In this document: piece by piece, positions 16,532-24,182 of the stretch
How positions within the stretch are numbered: position 1 is the first letter of the stretch
Layout: the number at the start of each line of letters is the position of its first letter
Source of the DNA: Lachnoclostridium sp.
GTDB lineage: Bacteria; Bacillota; Clostridia; Lachnospirales; Lachnospiraceae
DNA length: 64,000 nt
Assembly (NCBI GenBank): GCA_021770065.1
Contig: JAETRR010000022.1
Coordinates: 17,979 to 81,978 of the forward strand
Direction of reading: 5' to 3'
Made by a program: the position numbers and the translations under genes
Notes under the pieces: model-generated
The model's database searches: none
Told to the model about the DNA's origin: nothing
The model's input: the letters and a program-made list of their open reading frames with translations, nothing else

Positions 16532-17956
16532 ATGATAAGAAGTTTTTTAATATGCATTCTGGCAGCAGGAGTAATGACCGGAGAGATCGGCAGCCAGCCG
16601 TTTGAAGACGGAGATGTGGTCGGTTTTTGCGGAGACAGCATTACACACGCAGAATATTCGGAGATAAATTATACACATGTATTGTACAATTATTATGTGA
16701 CACATATGCCGGAGGAAGAGATAGAGCTGCGGAATCTGGGAGTAGGGGGTGCCCGGATAATAAACGGATTGGAGCTCTATGGGAGAGATCCGGCTGCTGC
16801 CGGGCTTAATAAGGCTGTTCTGGAATATGGAATTAATGATTTAAATGCCGGCTATTATGAAAATGAGGCGGCATTTGAGGAAAGCGGGGAAGAAAGGGAG
16901 AATAATCTGGAAGAGTACCGGGGAAATCTGTCCGCATTCCTGAAAGAGCTGAGGGAGGACTCAATAGAGGGAGAGGAAGTTTATATAACAACCTTAGCGC
17001 TCCCCGGCAGTGAAGAAGAGCAGAACGGAGAGAGCCCGGATACAGCCGCGTCTCTGGCACGGGAGGGCTATGGAGAAATATCGGAAATCGTGCGAGAGGC
17101 TTCGGGGGAACAGGGAACCGTCCTGATAGAATTTCAAAATCCGCTGACAGAGCTGATACAGACACTTTCCGGGGAAGAGATTATGGAGGAGGATAATCTG
17201 CATGTCAATACAAATGGGCAGATTTATCTTGCATACCTTTTTCTGCAGCACCAGGGAGCTTTGAAGGATGTTTCCAGGGTTGAAATTGAAAAGGGAAGTA
17301 TATCTTCAGACAACGCACGGGCTTTTAATCTGCATTATAAGGACGGGTATTTGTATTATGATTACCAGCCGCACTGTCTGCCTATGGGGATATCTGAGGA
17401 ATACAGAGAAGCAGATGCCGTCCTTAATATTCTTGATAAAATGAGCCGGGAGATAATACAGATAAAGGATCTGCAGGATGATGAGGTATATGATATTTAT
17501 ATCAATGGTGGGCTGATTGGAAGTTATGAGGGCGCAGACTTTGCAGGGGGCGTTAATATTGCGAATCTTGCGGAAAATCCGGCCCAGAAATATGCGCTTA
17601 TCATAGAGCAGATGAACCGTGGAAGAAGAGTAACAGAACTTGCTTACCGGAAGCAGGTACAGAATTCCACAGACTGCGGTTCCGGCCGGGTGACAGAAGA
17701 AGAACTTGCAGAAGCCTATGAGACATGGCGGGAAGAAGATGCCGCATACCGCCGCAGTATGTATGAGCTGGCGCAGGAGGGAATCCGGGTTACAAAGCGT
17801 GTGGCCGTTGTACGCCGGGGGGCGGAAGCACCGGAGGCAGCGTTTTTTATTCCGGGAAGGAATTACAAAAAAATAATTGCAGTTATTATGATATTTGTAA
17901 CAGGCGCTGCAGCAGGCGGTTTGTTTTATATAAAAAGAAAAAAAAGGAAACAGTAA
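16532..17956 (+). CDS. Membrane-anchored SGNH/GDSL hydrolase
   Basis: A 474-residue exported protein with an N-terminal signal peptide (about 1-20), an SGNH esterase domain and a C-terminal membrane helix followed by KRKKRKQ. All four SGNH blocks are seen: 'GFCGDSITHA' (nucleophile Ser), 'LGVGGARI', 'YGINDLNA' (G-x-N-D) and 'DNLHVN' (D-x-x-H). It probably deacylates a cell-surface or dietary carbohydrate ester outside the cell. The middle region (about 250-430) is not a recognised domain. It overlaps its own terminator by a few bases. gaggtagac precedes the ATG. Confidence 0.8.
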   Translation: MIRSFLICILAAGVMTGEIGSQPFEDGDVVGFCGDSITHAEYSEINYTHVLYNYYVTHMPEEEIELRNLGVGGARIINGLELYGRDPAAAGLNKAVLEYGINDLNAGYYENEAAFEESGEERENNLEEYRGNLSAFLKELREDSIEGEEVYITTLALPGSEEEQNGESPDTAASLAREGYGEISEIVREASGEQGTVLIEFQNPLTELIQTLSGEEIMEEDNLHVNTNGQIYLAYLFLQHQGALKDVSRVEIEKGSISSDNARAFNLHYKDGYLYYDYQPHCLPMGISEEYREADAVLNILDKMSREIIQIKDLQDDEVYDIYINGGLIGSYEGADFAGGVNIANLAENPAQKYALIIEQMNRGRRVTELAYRKQVQNSTDCGSGRVTEEELAEAYETWREEDAAYRRSMYELAQEGIRVTKRVAVVRRGAEAPEAAFFIPGRNYKKIIAVIMIFVTGAAAGGLFYIKRKKRKQ

Positions 17957-17977
17957 ACAGAATACTGTTTCCTTTTC
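17945..17977. terminator. Terminator between SGNH hydrolase and ferredoxin (bidirectional)
   Basis: GGAAACAGTA / TACTGTTTCC stem with A and T tracts on both sides. It includes the last codon and the stop of the hydrolase gene. Confidence 0.82.
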
Positions 17978-18009
17978 CTAACCTTCTTTACCCGTAAAAA
18001 GGGATCCGG

Positions 18010-18180
18010 TTATTCTGCACTGATAGCACCGGTGGGACATTCTGCTTCGCAGGTTCCGCAATCCAGGCACGCATCGGGATCGATTACGTACTTGCCATCG
18101 CCCTCGCTGATAGCTTCTGCAGGACATACAGCAGCACAGGAACCACAGTTAGCGCAATCATCATTGATTACATATGCCAT
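18010..18180 (-). CDS. 2[4Fe-4S] ferredoxin
   Basis: A 56-residue clostridial-type ferredoxin: 'MAYVINDDCANCGSCAAVCPAEAI', then 'DACLDCGTCEAECPTGAISAE'. Two C-x2-C-x2-C-x3-C-P motifs give eight cysteines for two 4Fe-4S clusters. It acts as a low-potential electron carrier in the cytoplasm, for example for pyruvate:ferredoxin oxidoreductase or hydrogenase. The gene is short but the coding signature is unambiguous. ggaggag lies upstream of its ATG on the minus strand. It is monocistronic. Confidence 0.96.
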   Translation of the reverse strand: MAYVINDDCANCGSCAAVCPAEAISEGDGKYVIDPDACLDCGTCEAECPTGAISAE

Positions 18181-18298
18181 TATACCGCTCCTCCTTATAT
18201 TGTCTCATTGTGATCCGTATGGGACCTTACGTGTATTTTAATATAAAGTACAAGATTATACAAGTGGAAAAATTATAAAAAGAGCAAATTAAAATTCC

Positions 18299-18327
18299 TT
18301 GCAAAATAGTCGGAATTACTTTATAAT
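18299..18327 (+). promoter_or_regulatory. Sigma-A promoter of the DUF1858 gene
   Basis: TTGCAA (18299-18304), a 17-bp spacer, TATAAT (18322-18327), with aaaggagg before the ATG at 18382. Confidence 0.8.
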
Positions 18328-18381
18328 AAATTCTGCAGTTATAGAGATAATAAGAAATACAGATAAAGGAGGAAGCTTCAA

Positions 18382-18585
18382 ATGGCAAAGATAACCAAGG
18401 ACATGCTGATGGGACAGATCCTTCAGGTGGATGAGAATATGGCAGGAATTCTGATGAGAGAAGGCATGCACTGTGTAGGCTGCCCCTCACACCAGTTTGA
18501 ATCACTGGAGGAGGCTGCACTGGTTCATGGGATGGATCCCGATGTGCTGACGGCGCGGCTGAACGCATTTCTGGAAGCACAATAA
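18382..18585 (+). CDS. DUF1858 redox-disulfide domain protein
   Basis: A 67-residue DUF1858 protein ('ITKDMLMGQILQVDENMAGILMREGMHCVGCPSHQFESLEEAALVHGMDPD'). The C-x2-C pair (C34, C37) is the conserved redox disulfide or metal site of this family, which is often found near hybrid-cluster proteins. The biochemical role is not established. It has its own promoter and terminator, convergent with mecA. Confidence 0.9.
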   Translation: MAKITKDMLMGQILQVDENMAGILMREGMHCVGCPSHQFESLEEAALVHGMDPDVLTARLNAFLEAQ

Positions 18586-18602
18586 AAAATCCCGATAAAA
18601 AT

Positions 18603-18652
18603 GAGCCGGGATGGGCTCTCCGGTGGAGAAAGCATCCCGGCTCTGTTTTTTT
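18603..18652 (+). terminator. Terminator of the DUF1858 gene
   Basis: GAGCCGGGATG (18603-18613) pairs with CATCCCGGCTC (18633-18643), followed by TGTTTTTTT. Confidence 0.92.
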
Positions 18653-18688
18653 GTCTTTGCTTTTTGTTTCCCGCTTCTGCTTTGTCCT

Positions 18689-19429
18689 TTACAGGAGAGA
18701 CAGCTTCTGAAGAGCCTCATCCCGGATCAGCAGTTCTTCATGCTCCTCCAGATAGGCTTCGCTGGCAGATGCATATTTTTCACTGGTGCCATACTCGGAG
18801 AGAATATTGGAAACCTTATTAAATTCTTCCGGTGTATGGCCGCTTTTTCTTGCCACCAGACAATAGCTGCCGTCTCTTTTTAAGCGGAACAGGCTGTTTC
18901 GTCCGTTGTAGCAGTTTTGAAGCACATGTGAGGCAGAGATAACCGTATCAAGGCTGGAGAAAAGGTACAGACGGGTCAAATCCAGCTCCTGGGCCAGAGC
19001 AATAGCCTTTTCCTCCTGTTCCTCCTGTGTGCCTTCTTTCAGATGGCGTTCAATCAGCTTGCGGAACATATCCAGTACATTATCCGCTCCCTCCGGAAGG
19101 ACGCTGCCCAGATCGGAAACCTCTTCAAAGCGGTTATCATTTCCGGGAGCAAACTTGGAAAAACGCGTATCCAGTTCCTCGGGATCCTCGACCTTGGTAA
19201 TAATGAGGACAATGCACTCATTAGGCAGAGGAATGGCCTCAATCATAAGAGGAATGTTATCTGCTTCAAATCCGAAATCAACAGAGGCCTGCTGCATCAT
19301 ATCACGAAACAGCTCTTTGGCCTTTTCGGTGCCGTAGGCCAGTTCGCTGAGCTTGATCTGCCGTGTGGCCAGATCATCACGGGTCAGAGTGCAGCGTATC
19401 TGATTCTCGTTCAATTTTTCTATTCTCAT
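18689..19429 (-). CDS. mecA: Adaptor protein MecA
   Basis: A 246-residue adaptor that delivers proteins to the ClpC/ClpP protease. The N-terminal substrate-binding part is 'MRIEKLNENQIRCTLTRDDLATRQIKLSELAYGTEKAKELFRDMM'. A central acidic linker is followed by a C-terminal ClpC-binding domain ('TRLYLFSSLDTVISASHVLQNCYNGRNSLFRLKRDGSYCLVARKSGHTPEEFNKVSNILSEYG'). The ATG at 19429 starts the homology; an in-frame start 69 bp upstream lies in the promoter region. MecA usually controls competence and sporulation-related turnover. Confidence 0.92.
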   Translation of the reverse strand: MRIEKLNENQIRCTLTRDDLATRQIKLSELAYGTEKAKELFRDMMQQASVDFGFEADNIPLMIEAIPLPNECIVLIITKVEDPEELDTRFSKFAPGNDNRFEEVSDLGSVLPEGADNVLDMFRKLIERHLKEGTQEEQEEKAIALAQELDLTRLYLFSSLDTVISASHVLQNCYNGRNSLFRLKRDGSYCLVARKSGHTPEEFNKVSNILSEYGTSEKYASASEAYLEEHEELLIRDEALQKLSLL

Positions 19430-19487
19430 AATCACCACATCCAAATTTGAAATCACATTGTTTACAACTATTATATACATTTTTGAA

Positions 19488-19516
19488 AGTATATACAATA
19501 TTTAAACAGAAGTCAA
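19488..19516 (-). promoter_or_regulatory. Sigma-A promoter of mecA
   Basis: Read on the minus strand: TTGACT (19516-19511), a 17-bp spacer, TATACT (19493-19488). A second TATAAT-like box lies about 20 bp further downstream. Confidence 0.75.
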
Positions 19517-19599
19517 TATGCCAAAAATGCCAATTTTTTTATTAAAAATTTCTAAATTTTTTCCTGCACATGCATTTTTAAAGAAAATCCGAATATAAT

Positions 19600-19935
19600 A
19601 TACATGGGAGGACCGCCTGCGGAAAGGAGGCGGAGCATATTCATATTACATAGGACTTGTGTAAGCCAGGCATTTTATTCTGTCACCGGTTCGGTGAAGC
19701 ATTCCACGATTGTTAAAACAGCAGATATGAAAAAGCAGTCAGGTCGCTCCTGAATATCTATCACGATCTCCTTTTGGAGGAAGCAGACGCCCTGCGGATC
19801 CTGCGCGTGCGGACCGGTCCCCTCTGATGCGGACGCGGAAGTCAAAAATGATCCGCAGTGCGGCAGCTTCAAAATTACTATGAAGGTTCCCGGGTTTAGG
19901 GACAGTTCCTTAGAGTTTTCTTAAAATTTATAAAA
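19600..19935. other. Structured non-coding interval, candidate RNA
   Basis: This roughly 340-bp stretch lies between the mecA promoter and the GH18 promoter and has no credible gene. It contains several stems: CCGCCT/AGGCGG (about 19612-19633), a small hairpin near 19680-19695 (caccgg ttcggtg), and CTGCGGATC (19792-19800) pairing with GATCCGCAG (19850-19858), with an inner CGCGT/ACGCG stem. A TATAAT-like box precedes it at about 19594. I could not match it to 6S RNA, tmRNA, RNase P RNA or a riboswitch. Confidence 0.35.
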
Positions 19936-19979
19936 TGTCGAAAAATGGGGATGACGTGTCGAAAAAATTCTGCTATTAT
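19936..19979 (+). promoter_or_regulatory. Two Spo0A boxes and -10 of the GH18 gene
   Basis: Perfect TGTCGAA boxes at 19936-19942 and 19957-19963 are spaced 21 bp apart, two helical turns. The -10 TATTAT (19974-19979) has no good -35: the expected position 19951-19956 reads ATGACG, next to the proximal box. This is the layout of Spo0A-activated sigma-A promoters. Confidence 0.65.
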
Positions 19980-20003
19980 GATAAAGAATAGGAGGATTCT
20001 TTC

Positions 20004-21824
20004 ATGGCAGCAAAAAAAAGAAGAAAAAGAAGGAGATCCAGTGCGCGGAATAGCAGTGACAGAAGGCAGCTGGTGCCTGTCCTGGCAGCAGTGTTTTTGA
20101 TTATTATTATTCTGATCATTATGCTGATCAATTATCTGGTGAAAAAATACAGTCCATCCGATGAGAGAATGGATTTATATTCATATTTTAATCTGGAACA
20201 GGGAGATGAGGCGGCGATCATTCTGGAGGACAGACTTACGGAATTTCGTGCACGGATTATGGACGGGGAGGCGTATGTGACGACGGATTTCCTGTATGAA
20301 CAGCTGAATCAGCGTTTCTATTGGGATGCAAAGGAAAATCTTCTTCTGTACACGACTCCCACTGAGGTTATCACTGCAAATGTGGGAAGCAAAGAATATA
20401 CCGTGGCCAAGGAAAAATATACGGAAAGCTATGTGCCGGTAAAGGTAGACGGCGACACGGCTTACGTGGCGCTGAAATACATTCAGAAATATACAGCCAT
20501 GGAATTCGAGGTTATGACGGATGAAGTCAACAGGGTGCACATTCAGAAGAACTTCGGCACCTTTGACACAGTGGCCGTGAAAAAAGATGCCAGGGTGCGT
20601 TTTGAGCCGGACATTAAGAGCCCTATCCTCACGGACACAGTGAAGGGAGACGCCCTCTATGTACTGCCCCCGGATACGGAAGCGGAGACGGAGATGCCGG
20701 ATGACTGGACCAGAGTGCGCACGAGTAACGGCTTCATCGGCTATATCCGCAATAAATATCTGGGAGAGAAAGGGCAGGAGACAAAGGAGCCGAATTATAC
20801 GGATCCGGAGTATCCCTGTATTAAGAAGGATTATACCATTAATCTGGCATGGCATCAGGTAACGAATGCAGATGCCAATAATACAGTCCTGGAGATGATT
20901 GCCAAAACCAAGGGACTGACTACCATTTCTCCTACCTGGTTTTTCCTCAGTGACAATGAGGGCAATATCGAGTCTCTGGCAAGCCAGACTTATGTGAACT
21001 ACTGCCATCAAAACGGGATCGAGGTATGGGCTCTGGTAAATGATATTGAATACAAGGACACCATCAAAGATTATGATATTTTGTCCAGAACTTCATCCCG
21101 TCAGCGGCTGGTGAACAATCTGATTGCCAAAGCCATAGAATTTGACCTGGACGGCCTGAACATTGACTTTGAGTTCATCAACGGAGATTCTGCAAAGGCA
21201 TTCGTTCAGTTTATACGGGAATTGTCCATTATGTGCCGTCTGAACGGAATTGTCCTTTCGGTGGATAACTATGTCCCTGCGGACCATAATCTGCTTTATA
21301 ACCGGACGGAGCAGGGAATTGTGGCGGACTATGTGATTATCATGGGCTATGATGAACATTATGCCACTTCACCGGAAGCCGGTTCTGTCGCAAGCATTGA
21401 GTGGGTGAGAAAAGGAATTGAGGATACTTTGACAGAGGTTCCGGCGGAAAAGGTGATTAATGCAGTTCCTTTCTACACAAGGCTGTGGGAGGAACGGCCC
21501 AAGACAGAGGAAGAGCTGGCTGAGGAATCGGAAAGTGAAGAATTTGTACCTTATGTGGTAACCAGTAAAGCCTACGGCATGGATACGGCAGACAGCCTGG
21601 TATCGGAGCATGGCGCAGAGAAGGTCTGGAACGATGAATGCGGCCAATATTATGCGGAATATACGGAGAATGGGAATACCTATAAGATTTGGCTGGAGAA
21701 TGAGGATTCTATTGAATTGAAGGCCGCACTGATCCGTGAGTACAATCTGGCCGGCATAGCGGCCTGGAAGCTCGGATTTGAGCGCCAGGATATCTGGGAC
21801 ATTATTCTGCGTTACGTGAATTGA
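20004..21824 (+). CDS. GH18 family hydrolase with SH3 domain (SleL/YaaH-like)
   Basis: A 606-residue protein. A very basic N-terminus and a membrane helix (about 24-45) are followed by a copper-amine-oxidase-like beta domain (about 65-180), a bacterial SH3 domain (about 192-250, 'DARVRFEPDIKSPILTDTVKGDALYV...NGFIGYIRNKYLG') and a GH18 barrel (about 280-606). The catalytic motif 'DGLNIDFE' has the D-x-x-D-x-D-x-E acid. GH18 enzymes with such targeting domains cleave peptidoglycan or spore-cortex muramic-lactam chains. The upstream Spo0A boxes and downstream cwlD support a sporulation or germination role. The Shine-Dalgarno site is aggagg. Confidence 0.85.
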   Translation: MAAKKRRKRRRSSARNSSDRRQLVPVLAAVFLIIIILIIMLINYLVKKYSPSDERMDLYSYFNLEQGDEAAIILEDRLTEFRARIMDGEAYVTTDFLYEQLNQRFYWDAKENLLLYTTPTEVITANVGSKEYTVAKEKYTESYVPVKVDGDTAYVALKYIQKYTAMEFEVMTDEVNRVHIQKNFGTFDTVAVKKDARVRFEPDIKSPILTDTVKGDALYVLPPDTEAETEMPDDWTRVRTSNGFIGYIRNKYLGEKGQETKEPNYTDPEYPCIKKDYTINLAWHQVTNADANNTVLEMIAKTKGLTTISPTWFFLSDNEGNIESLASQTYVNYCHQNGIEVWALVNDIEYKDTIKDYDILSRTSSRQRLVNNLIAKAIEFDLDGLNIDFEFINGDSAKAFVQFIRELSIMCRLNGIVLSVDNYVPADHNLLYNRTEQGIVADYVIIMGYDEHYATSPEAGSVASIEWVRKGIEDTLTEVPAEKVINAVPFYTRLWEERPKTEEELAEESESEEFVPYVVTSKAYGMDTADSLVSEHGAEKVWNDECGQYYAEYTENGNTYKIWLENEDSIELKAALIREYNLAGIAAWKLGFERQDIWDIILRYVN

Positions 21825-21860
21825 CTTTGTGTTCCGGATGAAATGAGACATGGAATAAAA

Positions 21861-21902
21861 GAAACCGCCATATATTTTACAAAGAAATATATGGCGGTTT
21901 TT
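21861..21902 (+). terminator. Strong hairpin between GH18 gene and cwlD
   Basis: AAACCGCCATATATTT pairs with its complement ending at 21900, followed by T5. It leaves only about 30 bp before cwlD. So either cwlD depends on partial read-through or its promoter lies within this hairpin. CATGGTA at 21903-21909 fits the sigma-G -10 pattern (CATnnTA), but no matching -35 is clear. Confidence 0.85.
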
Positions 21903-21933
21903 CATGGTAATTTTGCGGAAATTAAAGGAGAAA

Positions 21934-22629
21934 ATGATAAGGAGAAGCCGTGTCATCGGATCGGGAATGGCTCTCCTGGTTCTGGCAAGCGCCTGCTATT
22001 TTGCAAGAGGAAGCTTCTGGGAACAGGCAGAAGGAAAAGCGGGTCGGACGGATTCCGGGCTGGTGATTCTGGATGCCGGACATGGAGGAAATGATCCCGG
22101 CAAAATCAGTGTGGACGGAACCCAGGAAAAGGATCTGAACCTTAAGATTGCAGGGAAGCTGAAAGAGCTTCTGGAACAGCAGGATATTGAGGTGGTGATG
22201 ACCCGTGAGGGGGATCAGGGCCTGTATGATGAAAATGCCTCCAACAAAAAGGCCCAGGACATGAAGCGGCGCTGTGAACTGATCAATGAGGAGCAGCCGG
22301 CCTGTGTGATCAGCATACACCAGAACAGCTACCACGAAGAGGCGATTCACGGGGCGCAGGTATTCTACTATGGAACATCCAGGGAGAGCCAGAGCCTTGC
22401 GGAGCTGATTCAAGAGGAACTGGTCCGCTTTGCGGATCCCGAGAACCACAGACAGGCCAAGGCCAATGATACCTATTATCTGCTGAAAAAGACCCAGGTG
22501 CCGGTGGTAATTGTGGAGTGCGGTTTTTTAAGCAACTGGGAGGAAAATGGAAAGCTTAAGGATGAGGGGTATCAGGATCAGCTGGTGTGGGCTATACATA
22601 TGGGAGTTATGAGGTATCTGAACCAGTAG
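21934..22629 (+). CDS. cwlD: N-acetylmuramoyl-L-alanine amidase CwlD
   Basis: A 231-residue Amidase_3 enzyme. A signal/membrane segment (about 8-28) precedes the zinc amidase domain: 'VILDAGHGGNDPGK' (first Zn His), 'VVMTREGD', 'VISIHQNSYHEEAIHGAQVFYYG' (second Zn His) and 'VPVVIVECGFLSN' (catalytic Glu). Its size and sequence fit CwlD, which removes peptides from the spore cortex so that muramic-delta-lactam can form. The ATG at 21934 is preferred because aaaggag (21924-21930) is close by. The in-frame ATG at 21904 sits on the terminator tail. It is probably active in the forespore or mother cell. Confidence 0.88.
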   Translation: MIRRSRVIGSGMALLVLASACYFARGSFWEQAEGKAGRTDSGLVILDAGHGGNDPGKISVDGTQEKDLNLKIAGKLKELLEQQDIEVVMTREGDQGLYDENASNKKAQDMKRRCELINEEQPACVISIHQNSYHEEAIHGAQVFYYGTSRESQSLAELIQEELVRFADPENHRQAKANDTYYLLKKTQVPVVIVECGFLSNWEENGKLKDEGYQDQLVWAIHMGVMRYLNQ

Positions 22630-22703
22630 AAACAGATAAAGAAAGCATTATTCTGAGGGTATATGCGGCAGAGATAATTTTTGGCCTTTTTGTATAGTTG
22701 TGG

Positions 22704-22731
22704 TTGCAAATGGGCAAAAATATGCTATAAT
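22704..22731 (+). promoter_or_regulatory. Sigma-A promoter of the RADAR-like operon
   Basis: TTGCAA (22704-22709), a 16-bp spacer, TATAAT (22726-22731), giving a transcript start near 22738. It drives the leader peptide and attenuator before the first large gene. Confidence 0.75.
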
Positions 22732-22757
22732 AGATAAAAACACATGAGGTAAATACA

Positions 22758-22802
22758 ATGGATAAGCAGCTGAGAGGAAAAAATGCCCAAGGATGGGGAT
22801 AA
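22758..22802 (+). CDS. Putative 14-residue leader peptide
   Basis: The short frame MDKQLRGKNAQGWG (ATG 22758, TAA 22800-22802) has a well-spaced gaggt (22745-22749). Its last seven codons run through the left half of the terminator hairpin and its stop codon is in the loop. Ribosome position would therefore decide whether the hairpin forms. This geometry is that of transcription attenuators. No homopolymeric run of regulatory codons is present, so the sensed signal is unclear. Confidence 0.5.
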   Translation: MDKQLRGKNAQGWG

Positions 22803-22829
22803 TATACACCCATAATTGGGCATTTTTTT
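22778..22829 (+). terminator. Intrinsic terminator/attenuator upstream of the RADAR-like operon
   Basis: AAAAAATGCCCA (22778-22789) pairs with TGGGCATTTTTT (from 22817), with an inner TGGG/CCCA stem and a T7 tail. It stands between the promoter and the first gene (22866), so operon transcription must read through it. Confidence 0.8.
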
Positions 22830-22865
22830 AGTTTGAAGCATTGCGAAAGGAAAGTCGGGTATGTT

Positions 22866-24182
22866 ATGAAGAATGGAATTCGGACAGTACTGATTATACA
22901 TGATGAACTGAAGGACAGGAGAACGCTATGCCTGTCCTCTTTTTTGGAGTTTTGCGGAATATGGACGGATGAGATCTCGGATAGCTGCGGAGAAGAAATC
23001 GTGGAATTACTGGATGGAAGATATGACCTGTCTTTATACTTATGGGAGACAGAACAGTCTATGGAGCCGGATCCGTCCTGGAGAGAATCCGTAGTGGCGA
23101 TTAACTATGGGGACGTGGAGCAGGTAAAAGATGGCGTGTGCCTCAAGACGATAGACAAGTGTCTGGAGATGATGGAGGAGTGCTATGATGAAAAGGATTC
23201 ATGCGATATAAAGACATTAAAAAAGCTGAGTGAGATTTATCTAAGCGAACAGTTAAGAATATATGATTATAATGGAAAGTACTATTTTTATAGTAAGGAA
23301 TCCTCCCAAAAGGCCTACCAATGCTATTCGGAGGCGTATCAGAAATTGGATGATATTTTATTAAATGGCTTAAATGAGTCTTTTGTGGAATATGCAAAAG
23401 CGTACTGTATAAAATGCATGCATCAGCTGGCATTAGCCATGAAATGGATTCAGAGATATGATGTGCCCAGGGTTATTGAAACATTGAAGGATATTACAGA
23501 CAATGATAAAAAGCTTATTTCCTGCTGGTATTTAATGGGCCAGCTGTCAGCCGGAGAGCGAACAACCTATTTGAAATTTCCGGCAGTCAATTACTATCAA
23601 AAGTGTGTAAATGAGATGTGTCAGACGGGCCGTCCCATAATCGGGATTGAAAAAGTTTATTATGCCATGGGAGGCTACTGGGAAAAGGTGCGCAGAAAAT
23701 GGAGCAGGGCTATAGTGGATTACAAAAAAGCTTACGCTGCGAACAGGAGCTCCTTCCGGGCGTTATATAAAATTGGAGTATATAAGCAGGAAACAGAATG
23801 TAATTACAAGGAAGCATTGAATGATTACAGAGGAATCCTGGAACTATTGAACAGGAAGACGGAAGCGGATTATTTACAGCCGATAGAGGCGGAGTATATA
23901 TTTAAAACACTTATCCGGATGTTGGATATTTATATGGAATTATCAGAGGATAGACGGGTGCAGGCGGTTTATCAACAGTTAAAAGATTTGAATGAACGCC
24001 ATAAGAACAACCGCTTTTATCCGGAATTTTATGGGCTGACAGAAGAAGCTGCAGGATTCCGAAGATTAACACAGGAACGGATATCGTTAAAAAAGGCAGA
24101 AATTAAAGTTCACAATTACTATAATGGTAATCGGAAAAGTTTAAATTACAATTATGAGATAAGAGGGAAGAACTATGGCTGA
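22866..24182 (+). CDS. Unrecognised protein: N-terminal alpha/beta domain plus TPR-like repeats
   Basis: A 438-residue protein that I cannot assign to a named family. Residues 1-75 alternate hydrophobic strands and helices ('IRTVLIIHDELKDRRTLCLSS', 'GRYDLSLYLWE', 'SVVAINYGD'), like a small Rossmann-type domain. From about 110 on it is helical with tetratricopeptide-like pairs ('QKAYQCYSEAYQKLDDIL', 'FPAVNYYQKCVNEMC', 'SRAIVDYKKAYAANRSSFRALYKIGVYKQE', 'YKEALNDYRGILELL'). The stop overlaps the rdrA-like start by 8 bp, so it is translationally coupled to the defence genes. I infer a sensor or adaptor subunit; published RADAR accessory proteins known to me are of other types. Confidence 0.7.
   Translation: MKNGIRTVLIIHDELKDRRTLCLSSFLEFCGIWTDEISDSCGEEIVELLDGRYDLSLYLWETEQSMEPDPSWRESVVAINYGDVEQVKDGVCLKTIDKCLEMMEECYDEKDSCDIKTLKKLSEIYLSEQLRIYDYNGKYYFYSKESSQKAYQCYSEAYQKLDDILLNGLNESFVEYAKAYCIKCMHQLALAMKWIQRYDVPRVIETLKDITDNDKKLISCWYLMGQLSAGERTTYLKFPAVNYYQKCVNEMCQTGRPIIGIEKVYYAMGGYWEKVRRKWSRAIVDYKKAYAANRSSFRALYKIGVYKQETECNYKEALNDYRGILELLNRKTEADYLQPIEAEYIFKTLIRMLDIYMELSEDRRVQAVYQQLKDLNERHKNNRFYPEFYGLTEEAAGFRRLTQERISLKKAEIKVHNYYNGNRKSLNYNYEIRGKNYG

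Noticed and set aside
19600..19935. 6S RNA or tmRNA between mecA and the GH18 gene
   Set aside because: There is no tRNA-Ala-like acceptor end or tag-peptide frame for tmRNA, and no long terminal helix with a central bubble for 6S. It is kept only as an unnamed structured interval.
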